This document shows, one piece after another, positions 1-7,766 of a DNA stretch of 64,000 nucleotides (its first letter is position 1; every line of letters starts with the position of its first letter). The DNA is taken from positions 1 to 64,000 of the forward strand of contig CAYTBK010000005.1 of assembly GCA_964436005.1 (NCBI GenBank), written 5' to 3'. The translations under genes were made by a program, and so were the position numbers. This DNA is from JAGNHB01 sp964436005 (GTDB lineage: Bacteria > Acidobacteriota > JAAYUB01). The notes beneath the pieces were generated by a model. It did not search any database. It had not been told where the DNA came from and worked only from the letters and a program-made list of their open reading frames with translations.

Positions 1-2
1 CT

Positions 3-1223
3 TGCTGCCCCATCCTTCCCCCAACGTCAATACGGGGTTCCCCAAGCGCTTACGGAGCTCTTTTTATTGTTGTCACCTATTTGCAGCTTGCCGCTGCACC
101 CAGGGTTTGGACGGTTGCCTTCCTCATTGTTTTCCAACTCCTGAGCGTCGTGACCGTGACATGCTTTTGCTTTAACACGGCTTTGTCTTCCGATCCCAGC
201 CTCATTACCTGCAATAAGTCGATTGCGGTGAAGCCGTATGTCGATGTTCTCGCTAAAAAGGAGGCTGAACTCTCCCGTCTCGGGAAAGAAATGGAAGCCA
301 ATAAGTTGGACGCGAACCAGCGTCTCCAGATCGCCAATGATCGGAAGCCGCCCTATCGCAGGAAGTATTCTCAGCAGGTCGCTTTGGCTGCGGAAGAGGC
401 TCGGGTCGCGGATAATCGGGCCGCCGCCGCCGCCACCGATCTTCGCGAATTCCGCGAGACGAAAGAAAAGCTCATGGCCGCTTTGAACCAAGCTCCTTAT
501 GACCAGCTTGGCTCGGTCAAGACGCAATTCGAGTTGGCGGGATTGGGATCCCCGTCATTGACCATCGAGCCAGGCGGTTTGGCCGAGGCCTCCTACGTGG
601 GATATCTCCGCCGCCTGACATCCAATCCCAGCAGCCGTGATCTGGCTGGCGTTTATTGCGCCATTATCCTTGAACTGGTAGGTTTCACGGCCTGGATTCT
701 CCTGCTCAAGCGGCAATTCGCCGGCAAGCCTGGAGAAAACCTCCTTTACAACGTCATCGCTTACCTGGGCGAATGGCGCGCCGGATTCTGCCTGGCTTTC
801 GCTGAGTCCAACCGTCAGGTACAAGACGCCCGCGATCAAGCCTTCAGGCTCGGGTCCCGTGATAAATGCACTCCGAATTCCCCCAAGAGGCAAATCCGCT
901 ATTCCCGCTTGCTCGCCCGCTTGAAAGCCGACTTGGAATCCATGGCCTGGACAGCCGAAGAAATCGAGGAGGTCGGTGAAATCCAGATTTCCGCGATGCA
1001 CCAATTGAACTCGCTCATGGTCGCCCATGACCTGCGGATGGCTGATCGCTTGAAGCATTGCCTGGAAATCCGCGACGACCTGGTGACCTCGGTGCGCAAC
1101 CGTCGCCTTCGCAAAATCGTGGAGCAGCATGCCAATAGCTGGGTGCGGGACATGGGCGGAATCGTCATCTCCAAAACGGCAACCCCCAAACCGGAAAACA
1201 AGGTAGAGGCCCATGCCAAATGA
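3..1223 (+). CDS. Membrane protein with coiled-coil region, 5' end probably outside window
   Basis: The frame is open from the left edge of the window to a stop at 1223. The first possible internal start is a TTG at 81 with no clear ribosome binding site, and the codons before it already encode a hydrophobic stretch (AYGALFIVVTYLQL). The gene therefore probably starts upstream and is 5' partial here. A second hydrophobic segment follows (about codons 35-55), then a charged helical region rich in Ala, Glu and Lys that looks like a coiled coil, then a third membrane segment (AGVYCAIILELVGFTAWILL) and a long soluble, helical C-terminus. I do not recognise the family. It is the first of a same-strand series leading to the conjugation-type ATPase, so a role in the element's transfer or maintenance is possible but is inference from position only. 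Confidence 0.6.
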   Translation, partial: CCPILPPTSIRGSPSAYGALFIVVTYLQLAAAPRVWTVAFLIVFQLLSVVTVTCFCFNTALSSDPSLITCNKSIAVKPYVDVLAKKEAELSRLGKEMEANKLDANQRLQIANDRKPPYRRKYSQQVALAAEEARVADNRAAAAATDLREFRETKEKLMAALNQAPYDQLGSVKTQFELAGLGSPSLTIEPGGLAEASYVGYLRRLTSNPSSRDLAGVYCAIILELVGFTAWILLLKRQFAGKPGENLLYNVIAYLGEWRAGFCLAFAESNRQVQDARDQAFRLGSRDKCTPNSPKRQIRYSRLLARLKADLESMAWTAEEIEEVGEIQISAMHQLNSLMVAHDLRMADRLKHCLEIRDDLVTSVRNRRLRKIVEQHANSWVRDMGGIVISKTATPKPENKVEAHAK

Positions 1224-1406
1224 AAAATCCGGCCAGTCGTTCGTGGGCGAGGACCGCTCGGCTCCGTCCATCTGGGGTGCGGCCAGGGCGCTCAAAGCGT
1301 ACATTCACCGTCCGCACGCACCTTGATCGATCATAACGCTGCGCACAGAGCACGAAAAGACGGGTTTGAAAATCAGCGTCAAGGATTTCAGACATAGGAG
1401 GACGCC

Positions 1407-1922
1407 ATGCCCCGATCAAAAATAGACGAATTGTGCCTGCAAGCCCTTTTTTTATCGGCCAAGGTCTCCAGGCAGGCGGAGGGGGATGAAAGGGACGAAA
1501 GCCTTGACCATGACATTCCGGCTTCATTTTCGAATTCCGGAAAGGAAGGGACGAGTCCCGGGTTGGATGAAAAATCCGGTCCCGCCGTCGAAGCCGCCCT
1601 GCTTCGCCAGGACAATGTTCTGCCGTTGTCTCGGCTGCCGGCCGGATTGACTGGATTCGATCAGCGCCGGCTCGTCGAGATGATCGAGGCAAGAGTAAAG
1701 TCATTCCAAAATGACTACATCGAGCGCCTGTCCCATCTGCAAACGCTCCAACCAACCAAGCTTGCCACCCTGAAAGCCGCTTGCGCCCGCAAGGTTCAGG
1801 AGTGGGAGGCGGCCAACCAACTTCGCATCTTTCGGGTCGGAAACATTTTCAAGAAAGCCCTCAAAAAAGCGCTGAAATGCAAATCTGCCAAGAGGCGTCG
1901 CCACAAGACTTTGCTGAACTGA
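1407..1922 (+). CDS. Hypothetical protein of mobile element
   Basis: A 171-residue protein starting at an ATG with a good ribosome binding site (AGGAGG seven bases upstream). The first 60 residues are polar and low in predicted structure. The middle (residues 80-135) is helical, and the last 25 residues are strongly basic (a KKALKKALKCKSAKRRRHK tail), as in nucleic-acid-binding proteins. No signal peptide or membrane segment is seen. I do not recognise the family. It lies about 180 bases after the preceding membrane-protein gene and 28 bases before the next gene, so it looks co-transcribed with the downstream genes of the element. Confidence 0.6.
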   Translation: MPRSKIDELCLQALFLSAKVSRQAEGDERDESLDHDIPASFSNSGKEGTSPGLDEKSGPAVEAALLRQDNVLPLSRLPAGLTGFDQRRLVEMIEARVKSFQNDYIERLSHLQTLQPTKLATLKAACARKVQEWEAANQLRIFRVGNIFKKALKKALKCKSAKRRRHKTLLN

Positions 1923-1950
1923 ATGAAAATCTCTTCCAAAGGAGAGCGCC

Positions 1951-2760
1951 ATGAAGAAAATTGACCCACATCACGATGAAAATGCTCAAACCATTCCCAC
2001 GGAGCCGTTGGAAAAGGACGATCCCATCGAGCTCGACGCTATCGCCACGCTGGATGAAATGCAAAAAAATTACATGCATCATGAGGCGGTTCTCGCCGAA
2101 AAGCGGGCGCAGGCAGCGGCTCATAAAGAGTACATCTTGGGACTTTTCCCCAAGAATGACCCCCACGAGAATTACCTCCGCGAGCTGCAAATCAAGCCGC
2201 TTCAGATCGCGGCCAAGATCATGGAAACGACCGCCGATCGCAGGCTGGAATTCTACAGCCAAGTTTGCGCAGGCCGCCTCGAAAAGCTCAAAGTGAAACA
2301 AATGATGGATTTGGCCATTGCGAGGTCCAATGGCGTCCGGAAGGTCACCGAAGTCGAGATGAATAACGAGGTCCGTCTGCGTGCCGCCAAGTCGGAAAAC
2401 GCGTTGGAGCTTGCCAAAATCCATTCCACCTCGGGCAAGCAGCTCATGAAAACCAACCAGGACCTTTTAGCGGCCGCCGAGGAATGCCGTCGTGGGATCC
2501 TCGTCAACGCGGCGGTTGAGCACGATGGATTGAAGAAGATCGCGAGCAAATTCAACAACGCCTTCGTTCGGGACATCATCGCCGAAGCTCTCCTAGTCGA
2601 AGCGGCGACGGCCAAGCTCATGATCCGCGACACCAGCGAGTACGTGTCCGTTCTGCGCACCGCGCAGTCTGGCGTCATCCTCGAGGCTGCCAAGTCGCTG
2701 CACGACAACTTGTTCGAGGAGACCAACCTGCCCTTCGAAAAAGATTCCGAAGAGGAATAG
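1951..2760 (+). CDS. Hypothetical helical protein of mobile element
   Basis: A 269-residue, acidic, almost wholly alpha-helical soluble protein with no signal peptide, membrane segment or cysteine motif. The ATG at 1951 follows an AAAGGAGAG ribosome binding site. The sequence is rich in Ala, Glu, Lys and Leu and is compatible with a coiled coil, ending in the acidic tail EKDSEEE. I do not recognise a family. The stop is three bases before the start of the next gene, which suggests one transcript. Element-encoded proteins of this kind are often structural or regulatory, but nothing in the sequence fixes a role. Confidence 0.6.
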   Translation: MKKIDPHHDENAQTIPTEPLEKDDPIELDAIATLDEMQKNYMHHEAVLAEKRAQAAAHKEYILGLFPKNDPHENYLRELQIKPLQIAAKIMETTADRRLEFYSQVCAGRLEKLKVKQMMDLAIARSNGVRKVTEVEMNNEVRLRAAKSENALELAKIHSTSGKQLMKTNQDLLAAAEECRRGILVNAAVEHDGLKKIASKFNNAFVRDIIAEALLVEAATAKLMIRDTSEYVSVLRTAQSGVILEAAKSLHDNLFEETNLPFEKDSEEE

Positions 2761-2763
2761 GCC

Positions 2764-3042
2764 ATGATCACCGTACTCATCCAAATCATCTGCCGCCATT
2801 GGCGCTTCCTGGCTGCCGGCCTTGCGCTTTTCCTGGCGTTGCACCTGGCCGCGCATTATCCGGTGTGGTTGTTGTTGCTCATCCTGATCGCCATCGGGCA
2901 AACGTTCCGCAAGCAGCTATCCCCTTTAGTCCCTTCTTATATGATCGGGTGCCTTCTGCAAATTGGCCGCCTGGTTCTGCTCGTGTTCGCCCTGTCGTTT
3001 CTGTTGAGGCTTCTGTATCTGGCTGTCTTGGGGAGGCTATGA
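2764..3042 (+). CDS. Small membrane protein of mobile element
   Basis: A 92-residue protein that is mostly hydrophobic. There are about three potential membrane segments (around residues 12-27, 33-46 and 60-88), with few charged residues outside the short loops. The start at 2764 is three bases after the previous stop, and its last codons overlap the start of the next gene, so translation is probably coupled. I do not recognise it. Position before an ATPase gene of the VirD4/TraG type makes a membrane accessory role possible, but this is only context. Confidence 0.55.
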   Translation: MITVLIQIICRHWRFLAAGLALFLALHLAAHYPVWLLLLILIAIGQTFRKQLSPLVPSYMIGCLLQIGRLVLLVFALSFLLRLLYLAVLGRL

Positions 3043-3266
3043 TGGGGAAACTGCCCAAAACACTCCCCGGCCTCTTCTTGAAGGCGCTTGCGATGGCCGG
3101 GCTGGCTCTGGTGAGGTCCGGGGCCGCCGAAAAACTCTTGCGCAGTGCGGTCAGACGCATGGGGACGACTACCCCAGGCAATCCACAAGGCCGGAAGCCA
3201 CGGGTTGGCGGCACCTTCTCTCAGGAGGTCAAAGCCTGGTGGCGTTCGCGCCGCCAAGCCCCCTGA
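3039..3266 (+). CDS. Short basic protein of mobile element
   Basis: A 75-residue protein beginning at the double ATG at 3039/3042, with GGGAGG just upstream, overlapping the stop of the preceding membrane protein gene. The N-terminal half has a moderately hydrophobic helix (LPGLFLKALAMAGLALVRSG), which may be an amphipathic or membrane-associated helix. The C-terminal half is basic (many Arg and Lys). No family is recognised. The overlap and shared direction argue that it belongs to the same operon, and the composition allows membrane association, but its role is unknown. Confidence 0.5.
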   Translation: MMGKLPKTLPGLFLKALAMAGLALVRSGAAEKLLRSAVRRMGTTTPGNPQGRKPRVGGTFSQEVKAWWRSRRQAP

Positions 3267-3294
3267 TTTCCCTCGCACTCACGGAGAGTGATCC

Positions 3295-3621
3295 ATGTCG
3301 AAAAGCAATTGGTTGGAAAGGTTGTTCCGTCCAGACCAGCCGGTGGCAAAGGGAGCGAATTTTGGGCTGCTGTCTTGGTTGGGCGGAAAAATCTGCCAGG
3401 ACGCCAAGCTGAAGCAGCTGGTCTTGCAGACCGAGCTGGTGAAAGCCGAAACGGCCCTGCTCAACAGCATGGGCGATAACATGAAAGCCCGCCTGCGCCT
3501 TCACCTTCTCTGCGACCCGTCGTTCCAGGAATCGCTGGCGAAGAAGCTGGCGGCCGAGGAAGTTGGCGTAGACCTGCTGGAAGAATTACTCAAACCGGAG
3601 GATTCCGATGAAGCCGTCTGA
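3295..3621 (+). CDS. Hypothetical protein of mobile element
   Basis: A 108-residue soluble protein with a GGAGAG ribosome binding site before its ATG. The middle is a long predicted helix (about residues 35-70) and the C-terminus is acidic (LLEELLKPEDSDEAV). The last 14 bases overlap the next gene in another frame, a layout that usually means translational coupling. The family is not recognised; nothing suggests an enzyme. Confidence 0.55.
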   Translation: MSKSNWLERLFRPDQPVAKGANFGLLSWLGGKICQDAKLKQLVLQTELVKAETALLNSMGDNMKARLRLHLLCDPSFQESLAKKLAAEEVGVDLLEELLKPEDSDEAV

Positions 3622-4090
3622 TGAAACACCTTATCGCGGTCCCGGCATCGGCGAGTTCGGCCGGCGCCTGGTGGACTGCTGGCTGGATCGTAAGCGCAAA
3701 CAAGCGGAGGTCCGCCGCTTTCTCGAAAAGGACTTCGTCTTTTTTGTGAAGGGCCGCTCAGAATATCAGGACGCCTACCGTCACGTCATCGCCCAGCTCA
3801 AAGAGCCGGAACCCGCATTTCATGACCGAGGCCGTTTCGTGGAAGTCATGCTGCGCCGCTGGCTCGAGATCGTGCTGTTCCACGGGGTGAAGGAAGAACA
3901 AGCGGACTACGCCGCTCCGGCCGAGTCGCCGGATTATGCGCTCCTGTACGACCAGTTCAAAGCGGGCGGCTTTCCGGAAGACGTGGCCATCACCGTGCAG
4001 TTTCTGATGGAGCAGTCCGGCGACTCTTCGTTGGCCGGTTTTACCGAGGCCTACCGGACGGCTTGCCGGGAGGTGGACCATGAGCGCTGA
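3608..4090 (+). CDS. Hypothetical protein preceding the conjugation-type ATPase
   Basis: A 160-residue soluble protein starting at an ATG preceded by GGAGG. It has a basic N-terminal third (LDRKRKQAEVRRFLEKD) and an acidic, helical remainder. Its gene overlaps the upstream gene by 14 bases and the downstream ATPase gene by 11, so the three are very likely translated from one mRNA in linked fashion. I do not recognise the family. A partner or adaptor of the ATPase is a reasonable guess because of the overlap, but no motif supports a specific function. Confidence 0.6.
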   Translation: MKPSDETPYRGPGIGEFGRRLVDCWLDRKRKQAEVRRFLEKDFVFFVKGRSEYQDAYRHVIAQLKEPEPAFHDRGRFVEVMLRRWLEIVLFHGVKEEQADYAAPAESPDYALLYDQFKAGGFPEDVAITVQFLMEQSGDSSLAGFTEAYRTACREVDHER

Positions 4091-6068
4091 ACAATCGCCG
4101 CGCCTCCTGGATGCCTTCCGGACATTGCACCCGCAATTCTACGCCGGCCGCTTGCCGGATGCGTCCCGCCGGGACGACCGGTTCTTCATCGGGAACCTGG
4201 ATGGCCGGCCCAATGAGCGAGCCTTTTTAGACCCGCAGGCCTTCGGCGTCCACACCTTCGTGCTGGGGGTGTCAGGGAGCGGCAAAACGCGTTACATCAG
4301 CTATTTGTTGTTTGATCTCATTCGGCGCGGGCAGAAGATCGTCCTGTTGGATCCTGTCGGCGGGCTGTTCGCCGCCGTGCGCAACTTTGTGGGTTTCCTG
4401 TACCGGGTCTTCCGGGATTCTCCCTGGTTCCGCCGGTACTATCTTGACGAGTTTCAAGAGCGGTTTTACTTCGTCGACTTTTCGGATCCCGGCAATCCAT
4501 TCCGCTGGAACCCGCTGGAACGGATGGGGGAAGAAAGCATCGACGAGACAGCCGGCGACCTGTTGACGGCCATCGAGGACAAGATCGGCAGCATGCTGGA
4601 CATGCGCCGCCTGCTCAACGTGCTGAACGGCTTGTTCCGGATCGGCATCGAGCTGGGGCTTACCTTGCCCGAAGTCCGGGACATGCTGCAAAACACCGAG
4701 TTCCGGGAAGCCTGCCTTCGCCGGGCGGCCCCGTCGGACGCGAAGCGCTATTTCGAGGACTTTCTGCTCCACTTCAAGGGCCAGGAGCTCAACAGCCGCC
4801 TGGAGTCGGCCGTCAATGCACTGAACATGCTGCTGAACGAGCCCTGCATACGCAATTTCTGCTCCGCCCCGAACGGCAATCTCGACTTGGCGAAAATCGT
4901 CAACGACCCGGGGAAAAGCCTGGTCGTCCATTTGCCAGTGGCTGCGTCCCACCATGGGGCGGAACTCATGGGGACACTCCTGCAGACGAAGGTCCTGCGC
5001 ATCGCCTTCCGCCGAACGCCCGAGCAGCGAAAGCGGCGGCTTCACCTGGTGACGGACGAAAGCCACCTTTTCGTCAGCGACTACATCTCCAAGGCCTACA
5101 GCATCGTCAGGAACTACGGCGTCAGCATGGTGTATTCGGGTCAGTTCGCGCGGCAAATCCCCCTCAACACGCCCGAAGGGGAAGGCAAGATCAACAACAT
5201 CATCTCCAACTGCAAGCTCCGCATCCTATTCCGCCTGGACCGCGCCGACGCCGAATCGTTTGCCAAGCGGGTGCAACTGGTGGATTTCCGCCGGCTGAAA
5301 ATGGTGGTGGAAGACGTAGCCGTTTCCCGCACCCAGACGCGATCCGAAGGGACGTCCCGCTCCCGCGGGGAAAGCCGGGGCGAAACCAGCACGCAAACCT
5401 GGTCGGTGACCATGACGGAAGGAACTTCGCAATCTCATGGCGGAACGAACAGCCGGGGGGAAAGCTCGAGCGTGGGGACGTCGGACGGGAAAACCTTCGG
5501 CATCGGGCTGTTGGCGGATGAGGACCGTCCCTCCAGCCGCCAAGCCGTTTCCACGTTGGGGTCCGGGTTGACCATAACCACCGGCAGCTCCTACGCCGCC
5601 GGCGCATCGCAATCCCGCGGGGAATCTTCCGGCGGAAGCCGGGGCGAGACCTTCACCGTCACCCAGACCGACGGGAAAACCGTCACGGTGGGCAACAGCG
5701 ACGGTCGAACCGTTACCGCCCGCAACGTGTTCTGGACTTTGGAAGAGCAACGGGAAGAGTTCATCCAGAAACATTTCCTGTTTTCCCCGACCCGCCTGGC
5801 CCTCTTCGCCCTTTCCGACGGTCTGGCCTTGCGAGTGGAAACCCCGTTCGTGCCGGACCGTTTCCCCGTCGTGACGCCGGACGGGAAAACCGACTACGAA
5901 GCGGCGTACCTGGAGCAATCCTGCCGCCGGGCCGGCCTGCTGCGGGTGGAGCCGGCCCCGGAAGCGCCGGGAGCCCCGGAAGTCAAGGGGATGGCGGTTG
6001 CGGCCGAGGACCAGTCGGCAGAAGCCGGGGCGTCGGGGACCAGGAAACGCAAGCGGACGAATCTTTGA
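4080..6068 (+). CDS. VirD4/TraG-like conjugation ATPase with TraM-recognition domain
   Basis: A 662-residue P-loop ATPase of the HerA/VirD4 superfamily. The Walker A motif is GVSGSGKTR at about residues 63-71, and an acidic Walker-B-type motif in LVTDESHLFVSDY lies near residue 325, as in coupling proteins that hand DNA to a transfer channel. Unlike classical VirD4, no N-terminal membrane helices are seen. Between about residues 418 and 552 there is a low-complexity insertion rich in Ser, Thr, Gly, Arg and Glu, with repeated GES/GET units, followed by a folded C-terminal segment of about 110 residues. The ATG at 4080 has a GGGAGG site and lies inside the preceding gene. Known relatives drive DNA transfer or translocation; whether this element transfers itself cannot be judged because no relaxase or channel genes are visible. 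Confidence 0.8.
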   Translation: MSAEQSPRLLDAFRTLHPQFYAGRLPDASRRDDRFFIGNLDGRPNERAFLDPQAFGVHTFVLGVSGSGKTRYISYLLFDLIRRGQKIVLLDPVGGLFAAVRNFVGFLYRVFRDSPWFRRYYLDEFQERFYFVDFSDPGNPFRWNPLERMGEESIDETAGDLLTAIEDKIGSMLDMRRLLNVLNGLFRIGIELGLTLPEVRDMLQNTEFREACLRRAAPSDAKRYFEDFLLHFKGQELNSRLESAVNALNMLLNEPCIRNFCSAPNGNLDLAKIVNDPGKSLVVHLPVAASHHGAELMGTLLQTKVLRIAFRRTPEQRKRRLHLVTDESHLFVSDYISKAYSIVRNYGVSMVYSGQFARQIPLNTPEGEGKINNIISNCKLRILFRLDRADAESFAKRVQLVDFRRLKMVVEDVAVSRTQTRSEGTSRSRGESRGETSTQTWSVTMTEGTSQSHGGTNSRGESSSVGTSDGKTFGIGLLADEDRPSSRQAVSTLGSGLTITTGSSYAAGASQSRGESSGGSRGETFTVTQTDGKTVTVGNSDGRTVTARNVFWTLEEQREEFIQKHFLFSPTRLALFALSDGLALRVETPFVPDRFPVVTPDGKTDYEAAYLEQSCRRAGLLRVEPAPEAPGAPEVKGMAVAAEDQSAEAGASGTRKRKRTNL

Positions 6069-6098
6069 CGGGGAGCGTTAAGGAAGAAATCATCCGGG

Positions 6099-6215
6099 CG
6101 GGCGAAATGTCCGTCGGGGATGGCCGCAAATGGCGTCCAGCATCCCCGACTACGTCGTCTCTTCCCCTGGCCGAGCCGACGTAGTCGGGGCTTGGCCCGA
6201 CGGACATTTCGCCCG
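6099..6215. repeat. Nested perfect inverted repeats, possible origin region
   Basis: Two nested palindromes sit between the ATPase gene and the replication-relaxation gene. The outer arms are 20 bases each and match perfectly (6099-6118 with 6196-6215). The inner arms are 14 bases and match perfectly (6144-6157 with 6177-6190, around a 19-base loop). Such a cruciform-capable block beside a gene of the replication-relaxation family is what one expects of an origin of transfer or replication. It could also be a strong double terminator or a small non-autonomous repeat; no T-run follows it. Confidence 0.75.
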
Positions 6216-6225
6216 GATTTAGATG

Positions 6226-6263
6226 ATCCGTCGCCCTATACGTTGACGGATAGGGCGACGGAT
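6226..6263. repeat. Perfect 14-bp hairpin upstream of replication-relaxation gene
   Basis: Arms 6226-6239 and 6250-6263 are perfectly complementary around a 10-base loop. The hairpin lies 10 bases after the nested palindromes and about 55 bases before the chosen start of the downstream gene. There is no poly-T after it on either strand, so it is not a standard intrinsic terminator. A protein-binding or nicking site for the adjacent gene product is possible. Confidence 0.7.
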
Positions 6264-6318
6264 AAGGCTGGGGACAGGGTGCCGAATGCAAAACGAAACC
6301 GACTCTGAGGAAACGACC

Positions 6319-7275
6319 ATGGAAGAACAAAGCACGGATGCCGGCCGCGACAGCGCCCCCGTCCACCTCACGCCGAGGGACATCCACTTGTTTCAACTGC
6401 TGCGCTGCTATCGGTTCCTGACCAACGACCTGGTCCGCAAGCTGGTCTTCTTCACCCGAGACGCTTCGGGCCGGAGGATCTACACCAGCCCCAGGAACGT
6501 CCGCAGGCGGCTGCATATGCTGCTGGAGCAGAACTATCTGCGCGCCTTCCGCGCCCCGGTGAAAACCGGCGAAGAAGCTTTCGTCCATCACTACTGGCTG
6601 GGCCCCAAGGCGGTCCCCATCCTGGCGGAGGCCGCCGGGGTGAGCGATGTCGCGACTCTCTGCCGCCGGGAGGCCGGGAACAAAATATTTCTCCTTCATA
6701 CCATGCTGACGGAAAGCGTCATGGCTTCCTTCGAGCTAGGTCTGGACGGCTGCGGCGTGTTGCGGCAGCTGCCGATCGGCCTTGCCGGCGGCCTGCCCTG
6801 GGTGAACGAATGGGCCTACCAGGACCCTTCGGCGGTGAAAAAGGAAGACCGCTACCTTTCCTATGACCGGGTCTATGACCATCAGTCCAAATTGACGTTG
6901 ACCGTTTACCCGGACAGCGTGACCGTGCTGGCGGGGGTCAACGAACTGGCGGGCCTGCGGCGCGTCGTCTTCATCGAGGCGGACCGGGCCACCGTGCCGC
7001 ACAAGCGCATGGTGGAGAAGCTGGCCGCCTATGCCGCCTACCAGGATCAGCATAGGTACCGCAAATATGCTCCGGAGGCCGATGGGATGAAGGTTCTCCT
7101 GGTGTTCAGTTCCGCTCGCCGGTTGCAATCCGTGCAATTGACGCTGTCGCGCCTGTCACGCATCCAGGAACTGGCGTTGTTGGGCTATGCCGGGGATGTG
7201 TGCGACCCCAAGAAAATCCTGACGGACAAGATTTGGACGACGCCGCGAGGGGAGAAACTCTCCTTGCTCACCTGA
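6319..7275 (+). CDS. Replication-relaxation family protein
   Basis: A 318-residue protein. The start at 6319 is preferred over an ATG at 6286 because GAGGAAA lies at proper distance before it. The N-terminal part (PRDIHLFQLLRCYRFLTNDL, then RNVRRRLHMLLEQNYL) reads as a winged helix typical of the replication-relaxation (Replic_Relax) family, in which members have been linked to plasmid replication and DNA relaxation. The C-terminal half (VFIEADRATVPHKRMVEKL) resembles a nuclease-like fold also present in that family. It lies directly after the palindrome block, fitting a protein acting on that DNA. Assignment rests on pattern recognition; the enzymatic activity of the family is poorly defined. 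Confidence 0.65.
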   Translation: MEEQSTDAGRDSAPVHLTPRDIHLFQLLRCYRFLTNDLVRKLVFFTRDASGRRIYTSPRNVRRRLHMLLEQNYLRAFRAPVKTGEEAFVHHYWLGPKAVPILAEAAGVSDVATLCRREAGNKIFLLHTMLTESVMASFELGLDGCGVLRQLPIGLAGGLPWVNEWAYQDPSAVKKEDRYLSYDRVYDHQSKLTLTVYPDSVTVLAGVNELAGLRRVVFIEADRATVPHKRMVEKLAAYAAYQDQHRYRKYAPEADGMKVLLVFSSARRLQSVQLTLSRLSRIQELALLGYAGDVCDPKKILTDKIWTTPRGEKLSLLT

Positions 7276-7455
7276 AGCTGAAGAGGAGCCGTTTCATCCG
7301 GCCTCACCAAGTTGCATTTCAGTTCATTCCATTTCATAATATTTTTTAGGGCAACTAGCTTATTATTCTTGATTTTAACTGCTATTTGACGATAATGAAA
7401 TTAGGTTGATTGAAAGCCCCTTTTAGTCATCCTTTTTAGTTTTTCTCCCCTGAGT
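7276..7455. other. AT-rich intergenic region with promoter
   Basis: Together with the weak small ORF and leader that follow, the stretch 7276-7766 has no secure gene. Bases 7311-7445 are strikingly AT-rich compared with the flanking GC-rich genes. They hold runs such as ATATTTTTT and a promoter-like pair at 7369-7396. An AT-rich patch beside a replication-relaxation gene could be a DNA-unwinding site or simply a promoter region. No long repeat is seen. Confidence 0.5.
7369..7396 (+). promoter_or_regulatory. Sigma-70-like promoter
   Basis: TTGATT at 7369-7374 and GATAAT at 7391-7396 are separated by 16 bases, within AT-rich DNA. Transcription would start near 7403 and run into the small ORF at 7456. 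Confidence 0.4.
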
Positions 7456-7611
7456 ATGACGCCAGAAGTCCTGCTCCTGCTGGGAGGATGCGCGATGATC
7501 GCGGCCGTGAACCTGTCATGTACGTGGTTGTTGCGCGGCTCCCGAGGGAAGAAACGATCCGGGAAACCCAGCCCCGGATCCAAAGCCGCTCGCCGTCCGC
7601 GAGCCCTTTGA
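7456..7611 (+). CDS. Possible 51-residue single-span membrane peptide
   Basis: A short frame from ATG 7456 to TGA 7611 encodes a hydrophobic helix (about residues 4-27, containing LLLLGGCAMIAAVNL) followed by a tail with many Lys and Arg (RGSRGKKRSGKPSP). This is the layout of a small inner-membrane protein obeying the positive-inside rule. A second in-frame ATG at 7495 follows GGGAGG. A promoter-like sequence lies 60-90 bases upstream, and a hairpin terminator lies about 50 bases downstream, so it could be its own transcription unit. Against it: the first ATG has no ribosome binding site and the frame is short. The family is not recognised. Confidence 0.3.
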   Translation: MTPEVLLLLGGCAMIAAVNLSCTWLLRGSRGKKRSGKPSPGSKAARRPRAL

Positions 7612-7661
7612 AGACGCCGGATTTCGGGCCTACGCCTGGAACCCGCTCCTTCTCCCTGCCG

Positions 7662-7695
7662 GGAGGGTCTCCCCAGACCCTCCCTTTCCTCCTCG
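7662..7695 (+). terminator. Hairpin terminator
   Basis: Perfect 9-base arms (7662-7670 and 7675-7683) around a CCCC loop, followed by a pyrimidine-rich stretch (CTTTCCTCC). The tail has few Ts, so termination may be inefficient. It separates the small ORF from the zinc-ribbon gene, which has its own TTGACA box at 7717-7722. Confidence 0.45.
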
Positions 7696-7766
7696 TTTTC
7701 CGGCTTTCCCTGATCTTTGACAATCCGGTCTTCCCGCTCCGATTTTACTTGTTAACCTTGCTGCCT

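Noticed and set aside
7488..7766. Upstream extension of the zinc-ribbon gene to 7488
   Set aside because: The extra 93 codons are low-complexity, cross a terminator-like hairpin and a TTGACA box, and lack a protein-like sequence.
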